Counted from the stretch's first letter, positions 45,407-55,200 are shown. The stretch is DNA of 64,000 bases from Hyphomicrobiaceae bacterium (GCA_041397645.1 JAWKWE010000004.1:682001-746000); one strand, 5' to 3'. Notes: generated from the letters alone by a model not told the origin. Translations and numbers: made by a program.

Positions 45407-46243
45407 TTAAAGCCCGTAATTTCTCCGGAGTGTCTGCAGGTCATCCAAGAACTGCTCGCGCATCTTGGTCGTATAGATGCGTGCAATCTTTCCCTGGTTC
45501 TGGCGCTCGACGATCTTGCGCAGATCGGACATGCGAGCCTTCCAGGTAATGCCGTCTGTGACGAACATGAGCACGGTGTCGTGCCGCTTGGCGTCGATGA
45601 TCGCGTCAAGGTCACCGATGATATCGCTCATCTTCGAGCCGGTAGCGCCATATCCTTTGACCTCCACAATAATGCGGGGACGAGTCTTGTCGGGTACGGC
45701 GAAGTCGCACTTCGCTGTCCTGCCGTCAGCGCCTGTGAAGGTGCAGCGTGTATCGTAATTGTCTCCGAAGACCTCCTCGACAATGGCTTCGGCGAAGTCT
45801 TCGAGCCCCCTGCCCCGCTTCTGGCCCTGTATCGCGCTTCCACGGCCGGATCGTAGACGCTCGACAAGAATATCGCTCCAGACGGGTTCGTAGTTGATGG
45901 TAGCCGCCATTGCATCAAGAAGACCAAGGCGATCGAGCACGGCAAGGAAGGCATCTCGGTCGGTCTGGAAACGCTTGACGCCTATACCTCCCGCTCCGAG
46001 TTCGCGTCGCAGTTCCGCTTCCATTGCATCCTTCGAGAGGGCAAGGAACAATCGACAGCAGAGGATCCCTTCGTCGAAATCCTCCTCCACGAGCTGGGCA
46101 ACATCCTCGGTCGTGTAAGCGTCCTTCTTCTCCAGGGTCGCAAGCTTGGCGATGGCCTTCGTGGCCACATCATCCATCCACTCAACCGACAACGGGCTCA
46201 GGCTTTCGACGATATCGTCGAGTGCCTGGTCGATCTGCTGCAT
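45407..46243 (-). CDS. type II restriction endonuclease-like (PD-(D/E)xK)
   Basis: The 278-residue protein contains a nuclease core: D180 and EVK (E194-x-K196) in CDFAVPDKTRPRIIVEVKGYGA, cited in part. DAIIDAKRHDTVLMFVTDG and SDLRKIVERQNQGKIARIYT follow, resembling DpnII-type endonucleases. The gene starts one base before the end of the adjacent adenine methyltransferase gene (TGATG-type overlap), the normal order of a modification-restriction pair. Recognition sequence cannot be derived by eye. Confidence 0.82.
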   Translation of the reverse strand: MQQIDQALDDIVESLSPLSVEWMDDVATKAIAKLATLEKKDAYTTEDVAQLVEEDFDEGILCCRLFLALSKDAMEAELRRELGAGGIGVKRFQTDRDAFLAVLDRLGLLDAMAATINYEPVWSDILVERLRSGRGSAIQGQKRGRGLEDFAEAIVEEVFGDNYDTRCTFTGADGRTAKCDFAVPDKTRPRIIVEVKGYGATGSKMSDIIGDLDAIIDAKRHDTVLMFVTDGITWKARMSDLRKIVERQNQGKIARIYTTKMREQFLDDLQTLRRNYGL

Positions 46244-47352
46244 CAGCGACCTACGATCAGGTATTCGGTCACACTTGAACGTTCGACGCCTGCATGGGTC
46301 CCGAAATGATAGCGGTGAGGCTTCTCGAAAACGCGAACCGATTTCTTGTATTTTCGCAGCATCGTTTCGAGCTGATCGAGATCGGGATACCCGTTGGAGC
46401 TGTAGGAAAGCACGATCGTGCTCTTCCTAAAGCGGGCGAACATCTGGTCGAACGCATCGACCGCAGTGCGGCGATAACTGAAGGGGGTGTATCGCTTGGC
46501 GACCTTCTTGACCTTGGTGTTGAGGTCGACGGAAAGACCCTGCCAGTAGCAAGAGAGGCCTTCGAGGAAATGGTAGCGTTTGATGTAGCAATTGTCGTCC
46601 GACCGCGGGACGTAAGGCGGATCCAGATAGACGAGATCGACTTTTCTGGCCGGAAGTTCAAAGATGTCCGACCGCATGGCGACGTTCTTGCGGCCGTTGT
46701 TGAAGACAGCGGCGTTGTAGACCTCGATCTGCTCCAGGAAATGTTCCTCCAGTGACAGCCGGAGATCGCGTCGGCCGTCGTCGTAGCGGCTGAGGTCGCC
46801 GGAGACGGTAAAGACGCCGCGTGGCTGCCGCTTGAGGCAGGAACGGAACAGCGCCGTATAGGCGAGTGCCTCGTCTCGGGGGTCCTCAAGCTGCCTGATG
46901 TTGCCGGAGATCCGATCGAGGAATTTGAGATCCTCATCTGTGTAGAAGATCCCGGAAAAAGTGCGCTGGATGAAGTTATGTACTGGAGGCGTTGTGTCGA
47001 TCAGTCTCTTGATGGCCTTACCGTCGAGCCGTCGGTGACTGTTCTCGATTGTTGCGCGGGCGACAAGACTGGAGAAATTGAGAAAATCGGAAGCGATTAC
47101 GCGTCTGCCCATCGCTTTCATTAGGTATGCGACCGCCCCAGTGCCTGAGAAGGGATCAAGGGCGGTCTCAAAATCTAGCGCGTCAAGAACGCCATGGATC
47201 CAAGGTAACAGCCGTTTCTTGGAGCCCATGTATCGGAGTTCGGGATAAGCGGCGACCTGAGGTGGCAGCTCGACGGCGCGCGCCTTCGTCGTTGGCCGCG
47301 GTAAAGGCACAACGGTTGCTGATTTGGTCTTGGCGGCTGCGGATCCCCTCAT
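46243..47352 (-). CDS. D12-class N6-adenine DNA methyltransferase
   Basis: The 369-residue protein has YMGSKKRLLPW (41-51), SAM-binding DPFSGTGAVAYL (66-77), catalytic VYLDPPYVP with DPPY at 244-247, and RYTPFSYRRTAVDAF. It methylates adenine within a short site and should protect host DNA from the endonuclease encoded immediately downstream. The first 35 residues are a basic linker without clear homology. Confidence 0.92.
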   Translation of the reverse strand: MRGSAAAKTKSATVVPLPRPTTKARAVELPPQVAAYPELRYMGSKKRLLPWIHGVLDALDFETALDPFSGTGAVAYLMKAMGRRVIASDFLNFSSLVARATIENSHRRLDGKAIKRLIDTTPPVHNFIQRTFSGIFYTDEDLKFLDRISGNIRQLEDPRDEALAYTALFRSCLKRQPRGVFTVSGDLSRYDDGRRDLRLSLEEHFLEQIEVYNAAVFNNGRKNVAMRSDIFELPARKVDLVYLDPPYVPRSDDNCYIKRYHFLEGLSCYWQGLSVDLNTKVKKVAKRYTPFSYRRTAVDAFDQMFARFRKSTIVLSYSSNGYPDLDQLETMLRKYKKSVRVFEKPHRYHFGTHAGVERSSVTEYLIVGR

Positions 47353-47424
47353 GATTCCATCAGCCTAGATGAGTCGTTGGGTGCTGACCAAGGTATAGTT
47401 GCCAATCCACCTGAAAGCCCACGA

Positions 47425-47913
47425 CTATGTAGGCGCGGTGCCGCCGCTTGGCTTCTCGGGCACCTGCCCGAGAGCCTTGGCGCGGCGGTCCATGACCTGC
47501 TGCGGGTGTGCGGAGGAAAGCACCGTCCCCGCCTTCGTCTCCACCTTGGAGCGGAACGTGCCTTTGAGCGTGTAGTCCTCGCCCTTGAGGCGTTCTGCGT
47601 CTTCTTTCGTGAAGGCTTCAGCGGCGGTGATGTTGGTCGCCGGCGTGTAGCGATCGGAGCCGAGATTGACGAGGCCCACCCCCTGCTCACGGAAGGCGTC
47701 CACCCCTTCCCTCGCGAGACGCGAGGATTTGTCGGAAAACTCGATGCGGGCAGTGATGCGATCGGGATCGATGTCGATCCCCTTCTCTTTCAAGCCAGCT
47801 GCGGCCTTCGCCTTGTCGTCTGCAGTAAGCGGCTTGATCAGACGGATGGTATCGAGCGGAACCGTGCGGACGACGCCTTCATGTGTGGTGTATTTGAGTG
47901 AATGGGCACTCAT
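47425..47913 (-). CDS. hypothetical protein of mobile elements
   Basis: The 162-residue charged protein begins MSAHSLKYTTHEGVVRTVPL and contains VGLVNLGSDRYTPATNITA and LKGEDYTLKGTFRSKVET, suggesting a small beta-sandwich plus a flexible tail. AAGGAG precedes the ATG. No domain recognised. It is separate from the restriction genes by 72 bp, in the same direction and upstream of them. Confidence 0.65.
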   Translation of the reverse strand: MSAHSLKYTTHEGVVRTVPLDTIRLIKPLTADDKAKAAAGLKEKGIDIDPDRITARIEFSDKSSRLAREGVDAFREQGVGLVNLGSDRYTPATNITAAEAFTKEDAERLKGEDYTLKGTFRSKVETKAGTVLSSAHPQQVMDRRAKALGQVPEKPSGGTAPT

Positions 47914-48098
47914 GAACTTCTCCTTGTTTTTGTTGATTAATTGGCAAGGAGATGATCGCCATTCATCCGCATAAGTCACGATGCAGTGCAGCATTACGCA
48001 AGGGATCGAAGCCGGATGGCGGAAACCCGCGCATCTCGCCGGGTTCCGTTCACGAGAGCCCGACCGGACTTATGGCAATGGGGACGGATGCGCCCAAC

Positions 48099-48392
48099 CT
48101 AAAGGGATGGAAAATCTTCATAGCCGACAATCATGACGTAGCCGACGTACCCAACGTACGGGACTATTCCGACTCGCCTTCCGTATGGCGCAAATGATGA
48201 ACCCCGTCTGGATTTGCAACTCCGATTGGTGATCAGGCGGTCGTTGCTACGAAGCTCTCCCAGATAGCGGCCGTCCGGCCCGAATATCTGGTCTCCTTGA
48301 AATCTGCCCACATGCCGACCGTCATGTGTCCACAAACTGTCTCCGTCCCGATAGCCGAAGAATTCGCCCCCCCACTTCCACAATGCCTTCAT
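48099..48392 (-). CDS. 4-fold beta-flower domain protein
   Basis: The 97-residue protein has an N-terminal repeat-like part: FGYRDGDSLWTHDGRHVGRF followed by QGDQIFGPDGRYLGEL, matching the 4-fold beta-flower domain pattern (short DG-x-x-x-G strands). The rest is a tyrosine/glycine tail. Its ATG overlaps the stop of the E1/JAB gene by 4 bases, placing it as the last gene of the ubiquitin-like operon. Function is unknown; it may be an effector or a binding accessory. Confidence 0.72.
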   Translation of the reverse strand: MKALWKWGGEFFGYRDGDSLWTHDGRHVGRFQGDQIFGPDGRYLGELRSNDRLITNRSCKSRRGSSFAPYGRRVGIVPYVGYVGYVMIVGYEDFPSL

Positions 48393-49876
48393 TTCCACCT
48401 CCGAAAGAGTTCCGACACCGTCGTTGACACGCGACACAGCCAGGGGCTGCGAGAGGACGGTGGACTCTCGATTTGATCAGAGTGCGGCCTCGGCCCCGTA
48501 ACAGCTATCCCCCCGTCATCGCCCATCGCCACAAGACCCGGGAACGGACAGTTGGGCTTGCATGTGCCGAACTGCGGCGGTTCCATCTGGCTTCCAACGA
48601 AATGATAGATTTGGGCGCCTGGATTAGAGAGATCGAGAGGAGCGATCGCGTAGGCAAGCATCTGCAGGACCTGCAGGCTGCCGCACGAAAGCGCAAAGGC
48701 GTACACATTCTCCCGCGCGTGCAACGGATGATCCTTGGGCAATCCTTCAATGTAGTCCGGGTCGTCGAGAAAGCCCTCACGCTCCAGCTGCACGGCGCTC
48801 GGCGTGTACTGACCAAGGCATTGCAGGCACGGTCGCGTCACGGTCGCGGTATGAGCCCGCCAGTCGGCTGCTGCCAGCCTCCCGGACTTGTTTGCCCGTA
48901 CACTGATCCCGCCGTCGAACACAGGGATGAGATGTGCATAGGCGATCAGATTAAGCGCATATCGCCCCCAAGGACGATCGACGCAGCAGATCAGCATGTC
49001 GCAATCCAGAGCGGCTCTGAAGCCCTCGTCTTCGTAGACCGCAAGCTGCAAGAACTCGACGTCGAACCTTCCAGCAGTGGCACGGGCTTTCAGATGCTCG
49101 GCAAGAACATCGACTTTGAAGCGACCGATGTCGGCCCGCGTCGCGTAGATGAGCCGATCCAGATTGTGTTCTTCAACCTTGTCGAAATCGAGCAGAAGCA
49201 GGTCTTCGAAGCCCATGCGGCCTAACGCGTCGGCGACAACACCACCAACACTGCCGCCACCGATGACCCCGATCCGCATGCGGGTGAGATCGGCCTGGCA
49301 TTCGTCGCCCCACGCAGAAATTGTTCTTACTTGCGCCTGCATGGGCATTGGTACCGGCGCTAGCTGATCAAAGTAGTCAACCTTTATGCGCTCACCTAAA
49401 ACACGGACAGTTGCGCAGAATTGCCTCGTGTAGGCGCGCGGTGCGGTCCGCTCCCAGAATCGGGCGCTCCATGCGTGGTCACCGGCAAGTGTCAGCCCTA
49501 CGAGCGGACGATCAGTAGTGCCGAAGACGGCACCCGCAATGCCTTGCTCCGTTGCGACGTCATCGCGGCTCATGCCCTGCCATCCCCGTCCCATGGGATG
49601 GCTGTGAAGCAAAGCCAGACCGGCCCCCTCGACCGCGGCGGCGGCAAGAGCGCGTTCAAGGTAGACAGGCTGGAAGCTTACGTTGCCATGGACATTCCGA
49701 TCGCCGGGATGGGGCAGCACCAGTTTTTGGATGATGGCAGTGCTACGGCTTCGCCCTGCGCTCGGCCGCCACAAAGCGAAGCAGAGGTCTTCTTGCCCGT
49801 CGGCGCGCAGCAGATGAGCGCGGGCTTCTTCCGCGACTTGCTCCGTCATGGCCGCACTTCGATTGGCGCGACTCAT
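48389..49876 (-). CDS. JAB deubiquitinase-E1 fusion protein
   Basis: The 495-residue protein has an N-terminal JAB/MPN metalloprotease domain with HSHPMGRGWQGMSRDD (histidines at 91 and 93, serine 103, aspartate 106). A ThiF/E1 adenylating domain follows, with IGVIGGGSVGGVVADALGRMG (about 204-224), DFDKVEEHNLDRL and a possible catalytic cysteine in RPCLQCLGQ. The fusion could both process and activate ubiquitin-like proteins. I placed the start at the ATG overlapping the multi-ubiquitin gene stop (ATGA); a start 32 codons earlier would give a 100-bp overlap. Domain assignment is strong; its biological role is inferred. Confidence 0.88.
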   Translation of the reverse strand: MSRANRSAAMTEQVAEEARAHLLRADGQEDLCFALWRPSAGRSRSTAIIQKLVLPHPGDRNVHGNVSFQPVYLERALAAAAVEGAGLALLHSHPMGRGWQGMSRDDVATEQGIAGAVFGTTDRPLVGLTLAGDHAWSARFWERTAPRAYTRQFCATVRVLGERIKVDYFDQLAPVPMPMQAQVRTISAWGDECQADLTRMRIGVIGGGSVGGVVADALGRMGFEDLLLLDFDKVEEHNLDRLIYATRADIGRFKVDVLAEHLKARATAGRFDVEFLQLAVYEDEGFRAALDCDMLICCVDRPWGRYALNLIAYAHLIPVFDGGISVRANKSGRLAAADWRAHTATVTRPCLQCLGQYTPSAVQLEREGFLDDPDYIEGLPKDHPLHARENVYAFALSCGSLQVLQMLAYAIAPLDLSNPGAQIYHFVGSQMEPPQFGTCKPNCPFPGLVAMGDDGGIAVTGPRPHSDQIESPPSSRSPWLCRVSTTVSELFRRWK

Positions 49877-51039
49877 TGCGAATCCCACAAATTCCAGATG
49901 TGGCTCAGATACGCGGCAACGGAGCGTTTGCTGTTCTGCCACTCGGGGAACGGCCGCGACCAGTACTGCCACGATCCGCCGGCGGCCCTGTCGAAGGCTT
50001 TTGCCTGATTTTTATGGACGCCTCCGGTTGGGTGCGGCCCGTCCGGTTTGATGGGATGCACTTCCGGCGACACATACGGTCCTGTCGGAGCATTCATGGG
50101 GAAGTCGTTCGGCACGACCAGCCCCAACCGGTACGTCTTGTCCGCATACGGCCCGGTCTCGACCGCGTAATCGAACACGACATGGTTGTCGTGACCTTTC
50201 ACCTGCGACGGCTGGAAACCAAGCTGCCGCAGGCCGTTCATGAATGCGATTACACCGGTCTGGTGCTGGGGATCCGACACTGTCATCGGTCCGGTGCAGA
50301 TGACCTGGAACTTGAGGCCCTTCTTCAGCCGGATGGGCTCATCACCCTTGTCCTTGTAACTAATCCGCTCATGCTTGGTGATCTGCACGAGATAGTGGGT
50401 GGCCGGGTCTTTGCTGGTGGCCCCCCTGATGATCTCGTTTGGCGTCATGATCCGCCGCGGGGCCTCGTAGGGCTCGCCGTCGACGACAATCGTGATGGGG
50501 CCACGTGGTGGCCTGGACTTCAGGTGTTCGACGCCGGCCCTGCCAATGCGGACTTCGTCATCGTCACCAATGATCTTGTCCGGTGCATCGTCACGCTCGA
50601 GCAGAAGCTCGTCGTCTTCGTCCACGCCGGCAAGAAACTTGATGGCGCGTCCGGACAACGATTTGATGGGCCATTCGAGACTGAGGCCATTGACGTAGAA
50701 TTTGTCGGTGCCACTGCCTTTGATAACGAAGACTCGTGTCGGCCTCCCGAGATCGATCAGCTCATTCGGCCGAATAGTCTCCAGCTCGAACGTCGGCAGT
50801 TGCTGAATGATGACGTATTCCTCGACCGGGTGAGCCCGGACCGCCTCGGCAATTTGGCTTCCCGTCACTTTCCGATCGTCGAACCGCACCTCGCTGAACG
50901 CGAAGCTCTCATCGGCGACGCTCACAGTGTGTCCGCGCCCGGATACGCAGGATTCCTGATCCGAATCGCTCTGATGGCTTCCGCCACCTGCACCGGAGTC
51001 TGGCTCAAATTCTATTCTCTTATCAATGTCTTGCGGCAT
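49873..51039 (-). CDS. multi-ubiquitin/E2-like fusion protein
   Basis: The 388-residue protein has a disordered acidic start, then three beta-grasp ubiquitin-like repeats (about 36-108, 110-180, 183-260; the third starts PITIVVDGEPYEAPRR). A C-terminal E2-like domain of the prokaryotic family E type (about 265-388) carries VPNDFPMNAPTGPYVSPEVHP, GGVHKNQAKAF and SWQYWSRPFPEW. No cysteine is present after VICTGP near residue 250, so a classical E2 active-site cysteine is absent or displaced. It is the first gene of the operon, divergent from the Xre/RES pair. Confidence 0.82.
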   Translation of the reverse strand: MPQDIDKRIEFEPDSGAGGGSHQSDSDQESCVSGRGHTVSVADESFAFSEVRFDDRKVTGSQIAEAVRAHPVEEYVIIQQLPTFELETIRPNELIDLGRPTRVFVIKGSGTDKFYVNGLSLEWPIKSLSGRAIKFLAGVDEDDELLLERDDAPDKIIGDDDEVRIGRAGVEHLKSRPPRGPITIVVDGEPYEAPRRIMTPNEIIRGATSKDPATHYLVQITKHERISYKDKGDEPIRLKKGLKFQVICTGPMTVSDPQHQTGVIAFMNGLRQLGFQPSQVKGHDNHVVFDYAVETGPYADKTYRLGLVVPNDFPMNAPTGPYVSPEVHPIKPDGPHPTGGVHKNQAKAFDRAAGGSWQYWSRPFPEWQNSKRSVAAYLSHIWNLWDSQ

Positions 51040-51080
51040 CGTTGCCTCCTTCTCGAAGTTGGACTAGACTGTTCATGACG

Positions 51081-51114
51081 TCTAAATCTGGACTAAATCT
51101 GGACTAAATCTAGA
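51081..51114. promoter_or_regulatory. 11-bp tandem operator-like repeats between divergent operons
   Basis: CTAAATCTGGA occurs at 51082-51092 and 51093-51103, and a variant CTAAATCTAGA at 51104-51114. The last repeat forms a palindrome (AAATCTAGATTT). The array sits between the multi-ubiquitin start (51039) and the Xre antitoxin start (51164). It looks like antitoxin binding sites with one helical turn per copy. Confidence 0.65.
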
Positions 51115-51163
51115 TTTAGACTATTATGCTTGTCAAGTCCAAATATAGACAAAAGGAGATGCT

Positions 51164-51568
51164 ATGCGAGGAAATAGCCATGTCGCGTACCGGCCAGGGG
51201 ACCTCGATCACAGGGCTGCACTTCAGGGATTTTTCAGTATGGCGGACGCCTGGGGTCTCTCGACCGAGGAGCAAATGAAGCTGCTTGGATCGCCGCCGCG
51301 ATCGACGTTTTTCAAATGGAAGAAGGAAGGAGGGCAGCTGTCCAACGATACGGTCGAGCGCATTTCCCACCTGCTCAACATCTATAAGTCACTCCGCATC
51401 CTGTTCACGGAGCAAGCTAGCGCCGACGCGTGGCCGAAACGTGCGAACGACGCGCCAATGTTCGCAGGCAAGTCGGCGATCGACTACCTCATGACCACGG
51501 GGTCGCTTATCGACCTCTACAAAGTCCGCACATATCTGGATGCGCAGCGGGGTGGCTGGGATGAGTGA
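51164..51568 (+). CDS. MbcA/ParS/Xre-type antitoxin
   Basis: The 134-residue protein has an N-terminal helix-turn-helix (ALQGFFSMADAWGLSTEEQMK, SPPRSTFFKWKKEGG). The toxin-binding DUF2384 domain at the C-terminus includes the signature MFAGKSAIDYLMTTGSLIDLYKVRTYLDA. It overlaps the RES toxin gene by 8 bp. AAAGGAG precedes the ATG. It is expected to neutralise the toxin and repress the pair through the repeats upstream. Confidence 0.9.
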   Translation: MRGNSHVAYRPGDLDHRAALQGFFSMADAWGLSTEEQMKLLGSPPRSTFFKWKKEGGQLSNDTVERISHLLNIYKSLRILFTEQASADAWPKRANDAPMFAGKSAIDYLMTTGSLIDLYKVRTYLDAQRGGWDE

Positions 51569-52262
51569 GTTTGCCGTGCGCAAGGTCGAGTGGAAGCGCT
51601 CCTGTCGGTTGATACCGTCGCGGTTCCCGCCGGTGGAACCGTATCAACCGATTGCGCCGAGCGCGATATGGGACGCCCTGAAAGCCATAGAGGTGATGAC
51701 GAATCCGCGTCTGCGCGAGGTTTCTGCCCGCGATTATCTGCTGCCGGAGGATAGGGGCGTCGAGCAAAACTGGGTGGTCGCCCCCTTCGCCTATCCCAAT
51801 CCTCACCCGTCGCGCTTCTCCGATGGGTCATTCGGGTATTGCGTGGTTGCGCAGTCCGACGAAGGCGCGCTTGCCGACTCGGTCGCCAGCCGTGAAATCT
51901 TTCTTCGCAAGACACGTGAGCCGGCTACCAAGCTTGATATGCGTATGCTGGTTACGCCACTCACCGCGTCGCTGCATGATGTAAGTGCCTTAGATGGCGC
52001 GGAACCGGGAAAGATTCGGCAGGCGGCAATCTCGCTGCGCGAGGAGAAGTCCTATGGGCTCCTGCTGCCAAGCCGGACGCGTCGTGCGGAGAGCATCGCT
52101 GTCGTTCTCAGACCGACGGCATTCACAGGTCCCGCAGTGCAGACCGATCATTACAGCTACGTTTGGGACGGCGAGCGCATCTCGCAGATCTATTGCTACA
52201 CCGACGGTCGTACGATTGATCCTGACGAATTGATTAACGTGAAAAAGCGCCGAGCTGCATAG
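51561..52262 (+). CDS. RES-domain toxin
   Basis: The 233-residue protein has the RES-domain start RLIPSRFPPVEPYQPIAPS, with arginines in the NAD-binding region, and a C-terminal strand pattern (TDHYSYVWDGERISQIYCYT). Partner toxins of Xre/MbcA antitoxins degrade NAD+ in the cytoplasm. I used the ATG MSEFAVRKVEWK. The gene is co-translated with its antitoxin. A nuclease/helicase gene starts 22 bp after it in the same direction, so all three may be one transcript. Confidence 0.88.
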   Translation: MSEFAVRKVEWKRSCRLIPSRFPPVEPYQPIAPSAIWDALKAIEVMTNPRLREVSARDYLLPEDRGVEQNWVVAPFAYPNPHPSRFSDGSFGYCVVAQSDEGALADSVASREIFLRKTREPATKLDMRMLVTPLTASLHDVSALDGAEPGKIRQAAISLREEKSYGLLLPSRTRRAESIAVVLRPTAFTGPAVQTDHYSYVWDGERISQIYCYTDGRTIDPDELINVKKRRAA

Positions 52263-52284
52263 GGTTCGGCGCGGAGGAAATATT

Positions 52285-55200
52285 ATGCAAGTGAATGGCG
52301 GCAAACTTCTATTTTCAGCTAGTGATTTGGTCACCTTCCTCGGTTGCCGACACGCAACATTTCTCGATCTGAAAGCAGCGCAGGGTGGCCCTAAAGCGCC
52401 GGAGCAGCATGACGCGCAGACCGAACTACTGCAGCAAAAGGGCCTGGAGCACGAAGCGGCATATCTGGAAAGGCTACGATCCGAGGGCCTGACGGTCGAA
52501 GCGATCTCATCCTCAGCCACGCTCGATGAGCGTGTTGGGGCTACGCGTGCCGCCATGCAGCGCGGCGTCGACGTCATCTTTCAGGGAGCTTTGCTCGGGC
52601 GGCCATGGCACGGCTATTCCGACTTTCTTCGGAAAGTCGACATCCCATCAAAGCTCGGCGCGTGGAGCTACATCGTCCTCGACACCAAGTTGTCGCGCTC
52701 GGCAAAACCAAGTCATTTGATCCAGCTTGGCGTCTATGCCTCACTCATCGAGAAAGAGCAGGGTCTGGTTCCCGCGAACGTCGGCGTGCTGCTGGGTGAT
52801 GGAAACGAGGTGGTTCTTAGAACGCACGACTACACTCACTACATGCAAGCCGCCTCCGACCGGCTGGTCGCGTTCACGGAGAAGCCGCCGGGAGCCTCGT
52901 CGCCTGAACCCTGCTCGCAATGTACTTACTGCCGTTGGCAGCCCGTCTGCGATGCTGAGTGGGAGGAAGAGGGTCACTTGAGCCTTGTCGCCAACATTCG
53001 TTCAACGCAAATCCGCAACCTCCGCGACGCAGGGATTTCCAACATCGAGGCCCTTGCCGGTTATACCGGTCCAAGCGTGAAGGGCCTGCCGGATGCGATG
53101 CTGGGACGCTTAGGGAGCCAGGCCGCCCTTCAAGTCGCAAAGCGCAATGACGGACAGAACAGGCACGAAGTCCTTCCGGTCGAGCAAGGGCGAGGATTTT
53201 GCCGGATGCCCCAATCGGATCCTGGAGATCTCTTCTTCGACATGGAAGGAGATCCTCTGATCACAGGTGGGCTTGAATACCTTTTCGGGTTCATCAGCGG
53301 GCCAAGCGACAAGCCGACCTTCAAGGCCTTTTGGGCGCATAACAGAGAGGAAGAGAAGAAGGCATTCGAGGACGCGATTGATTTCATGGTTGAGCGCCTA
53401 CAGGCGCACCCGGCAGCTCATATCTATCACTACGCTTCCTACGAGGCCTCTGCACTCAAGCGCCTGTCGATCTTTCATGGAACGCGCGAGGCTGAGCTTG
53501 ATGACCTACTGCGGCGCAGGAAGCTGGTCGATCTCTACCGAGTAGTAGTTGAAGGAGTGCGCGTTTCGGAGCCCAGCTACTCGATCAAGAATATGGAAGT
53601 CTTCTACATGCCCAAGCGCGAGGGCGAAGTGAAGACAGCCGGTCAAAGCGTCGTGGTCTACGAGAACTGGCGCAAGCTTCAGGACCCTGCACTTCTGGCC
53701 GAAATCGAGGATTATAACCGTATTGATTGCGTCTCGACCTTGCTTCTGCGCGACTGGCTCAACACAATTCGCCCTGGAACGGCTCCCTGGTTTTCGGGTG
53801 CCGACGCGGCAGCCCAGGAGGACGAAAAGGCCGACCAACGGCAAGCAGCCGAGCAACGCACGGCCGAAATGTATGCAGCCCTGTCTGGCTGCGGAACGCC
53901 TGGCACAGCGACTCTGGCGGATCTGCTCGAATTTCATCGACGCGAGGCCAAGCCCGTGCATTGGGCAATGTTCGATCGGCAATATCGGCCAGAGGAAGAT
54001 CTTATAGATGACGCCGAGTGCCTCGGCGGCTTACACGATGTCGGCCAGCCTCCTGCACCGGTCAAGCAGTCATACGTCTATACTTTTGGATTCCCCGCGC
54101 AGGACTTCAAACTGCGTGACGAGGATAGGCCCCTCCTATCCGAGACGCTCGCGCCTGCAGGTGAAGTCGTCGATATTGACGAGAAGGCCAGGCGCATTCA
54201 GTTGAAGCGCGGCAAGAAAGGCGGCGCACTTCCGGATCGATTCTCGCTGCTGCCCCCTAAACCCATCGGATCGACCGTTCTTAAGGATGCGATTTTCCGT
54301 GTGGCCGAGTCCGCAGCGCAGAACGGCGCTGCCTATCGTGCAGTTCGTGACCTGTTGGAAAAGAGCCCGCCGCGGCTATCTGGGGGAGCGGTTCTCGCTG
54401 AGCTTCAGGGCGATCCGGTAGAGCGAGCAGTCGCGGCCATCTCAGCGCTTGATCAGAGCTATCTCGTCATTCAGGGGCCGCCCGGCGCCGGCAAGACGTA
54501 TACGAGTGGCCGCGCCATTGTGGCATTGCTGGAAGCCGGAAAACGCGTCGGTGTCTCCTCCAATTCACACAAGGCCATCAACAAGCTTTTGGCCGAAGTC
54601 GAGGCAGTCGCACTATCACGCGGGTTCAGCTTCCGGGGAATGAAGAAATCCTCGAAAGAGAGCCAGTTCTTCGACGGCATGATGATTGGCGACACCACCG
54701 ACAACGCCGATGTTCATGGGCATCAGTTGATTGCCGGAACAGCTTGGTTGTTTTCGCGCCAGGATCTCGACGGCCAGATGGATTATCTCTTCGTCGATGA
54801 AGCAGGACAGGTATCGATCGGGAACATCGTGGCGATGGGCACGAGCGCTCGCAATCTCGTTCTGGTGGGCGACCAAATGCAGCTCGGGCAGCCGATCAAG
54901 GGGGCTCATCCAGGTGAGTCGGGCTCATCCTCCCTGGAATACGTTTTGGGGCAGTTGCCGACGGTACCGCCGCACCTCGGCATATTCTTGCCGGCCAGCC
55001 GCCGCATGCACCCCGCCGTGTGCGGATTTATTTCAGCAGCGTTCTACGACGATAGGCTCGAACCTGCTCCAGGAAATGATGTGCAACGCCTGGTGTTGGC
55101 CTCCAACCGCCATGAAGCGCTCAAACCAGCAGGCTTGTCATTTGTCGAGGTTGTGCATGAAGGATGCGCTCAACGCTCCGATGAGGAAGCTGTCGCGGTC

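Noticed and set aside
49876..51078. Rightward ORF (400 codons) opposite the multi-ubiquitin gene
   Set aside because: Antisense of a gene with clear beta-grasp and E2-like domains; composition is not protein-like.
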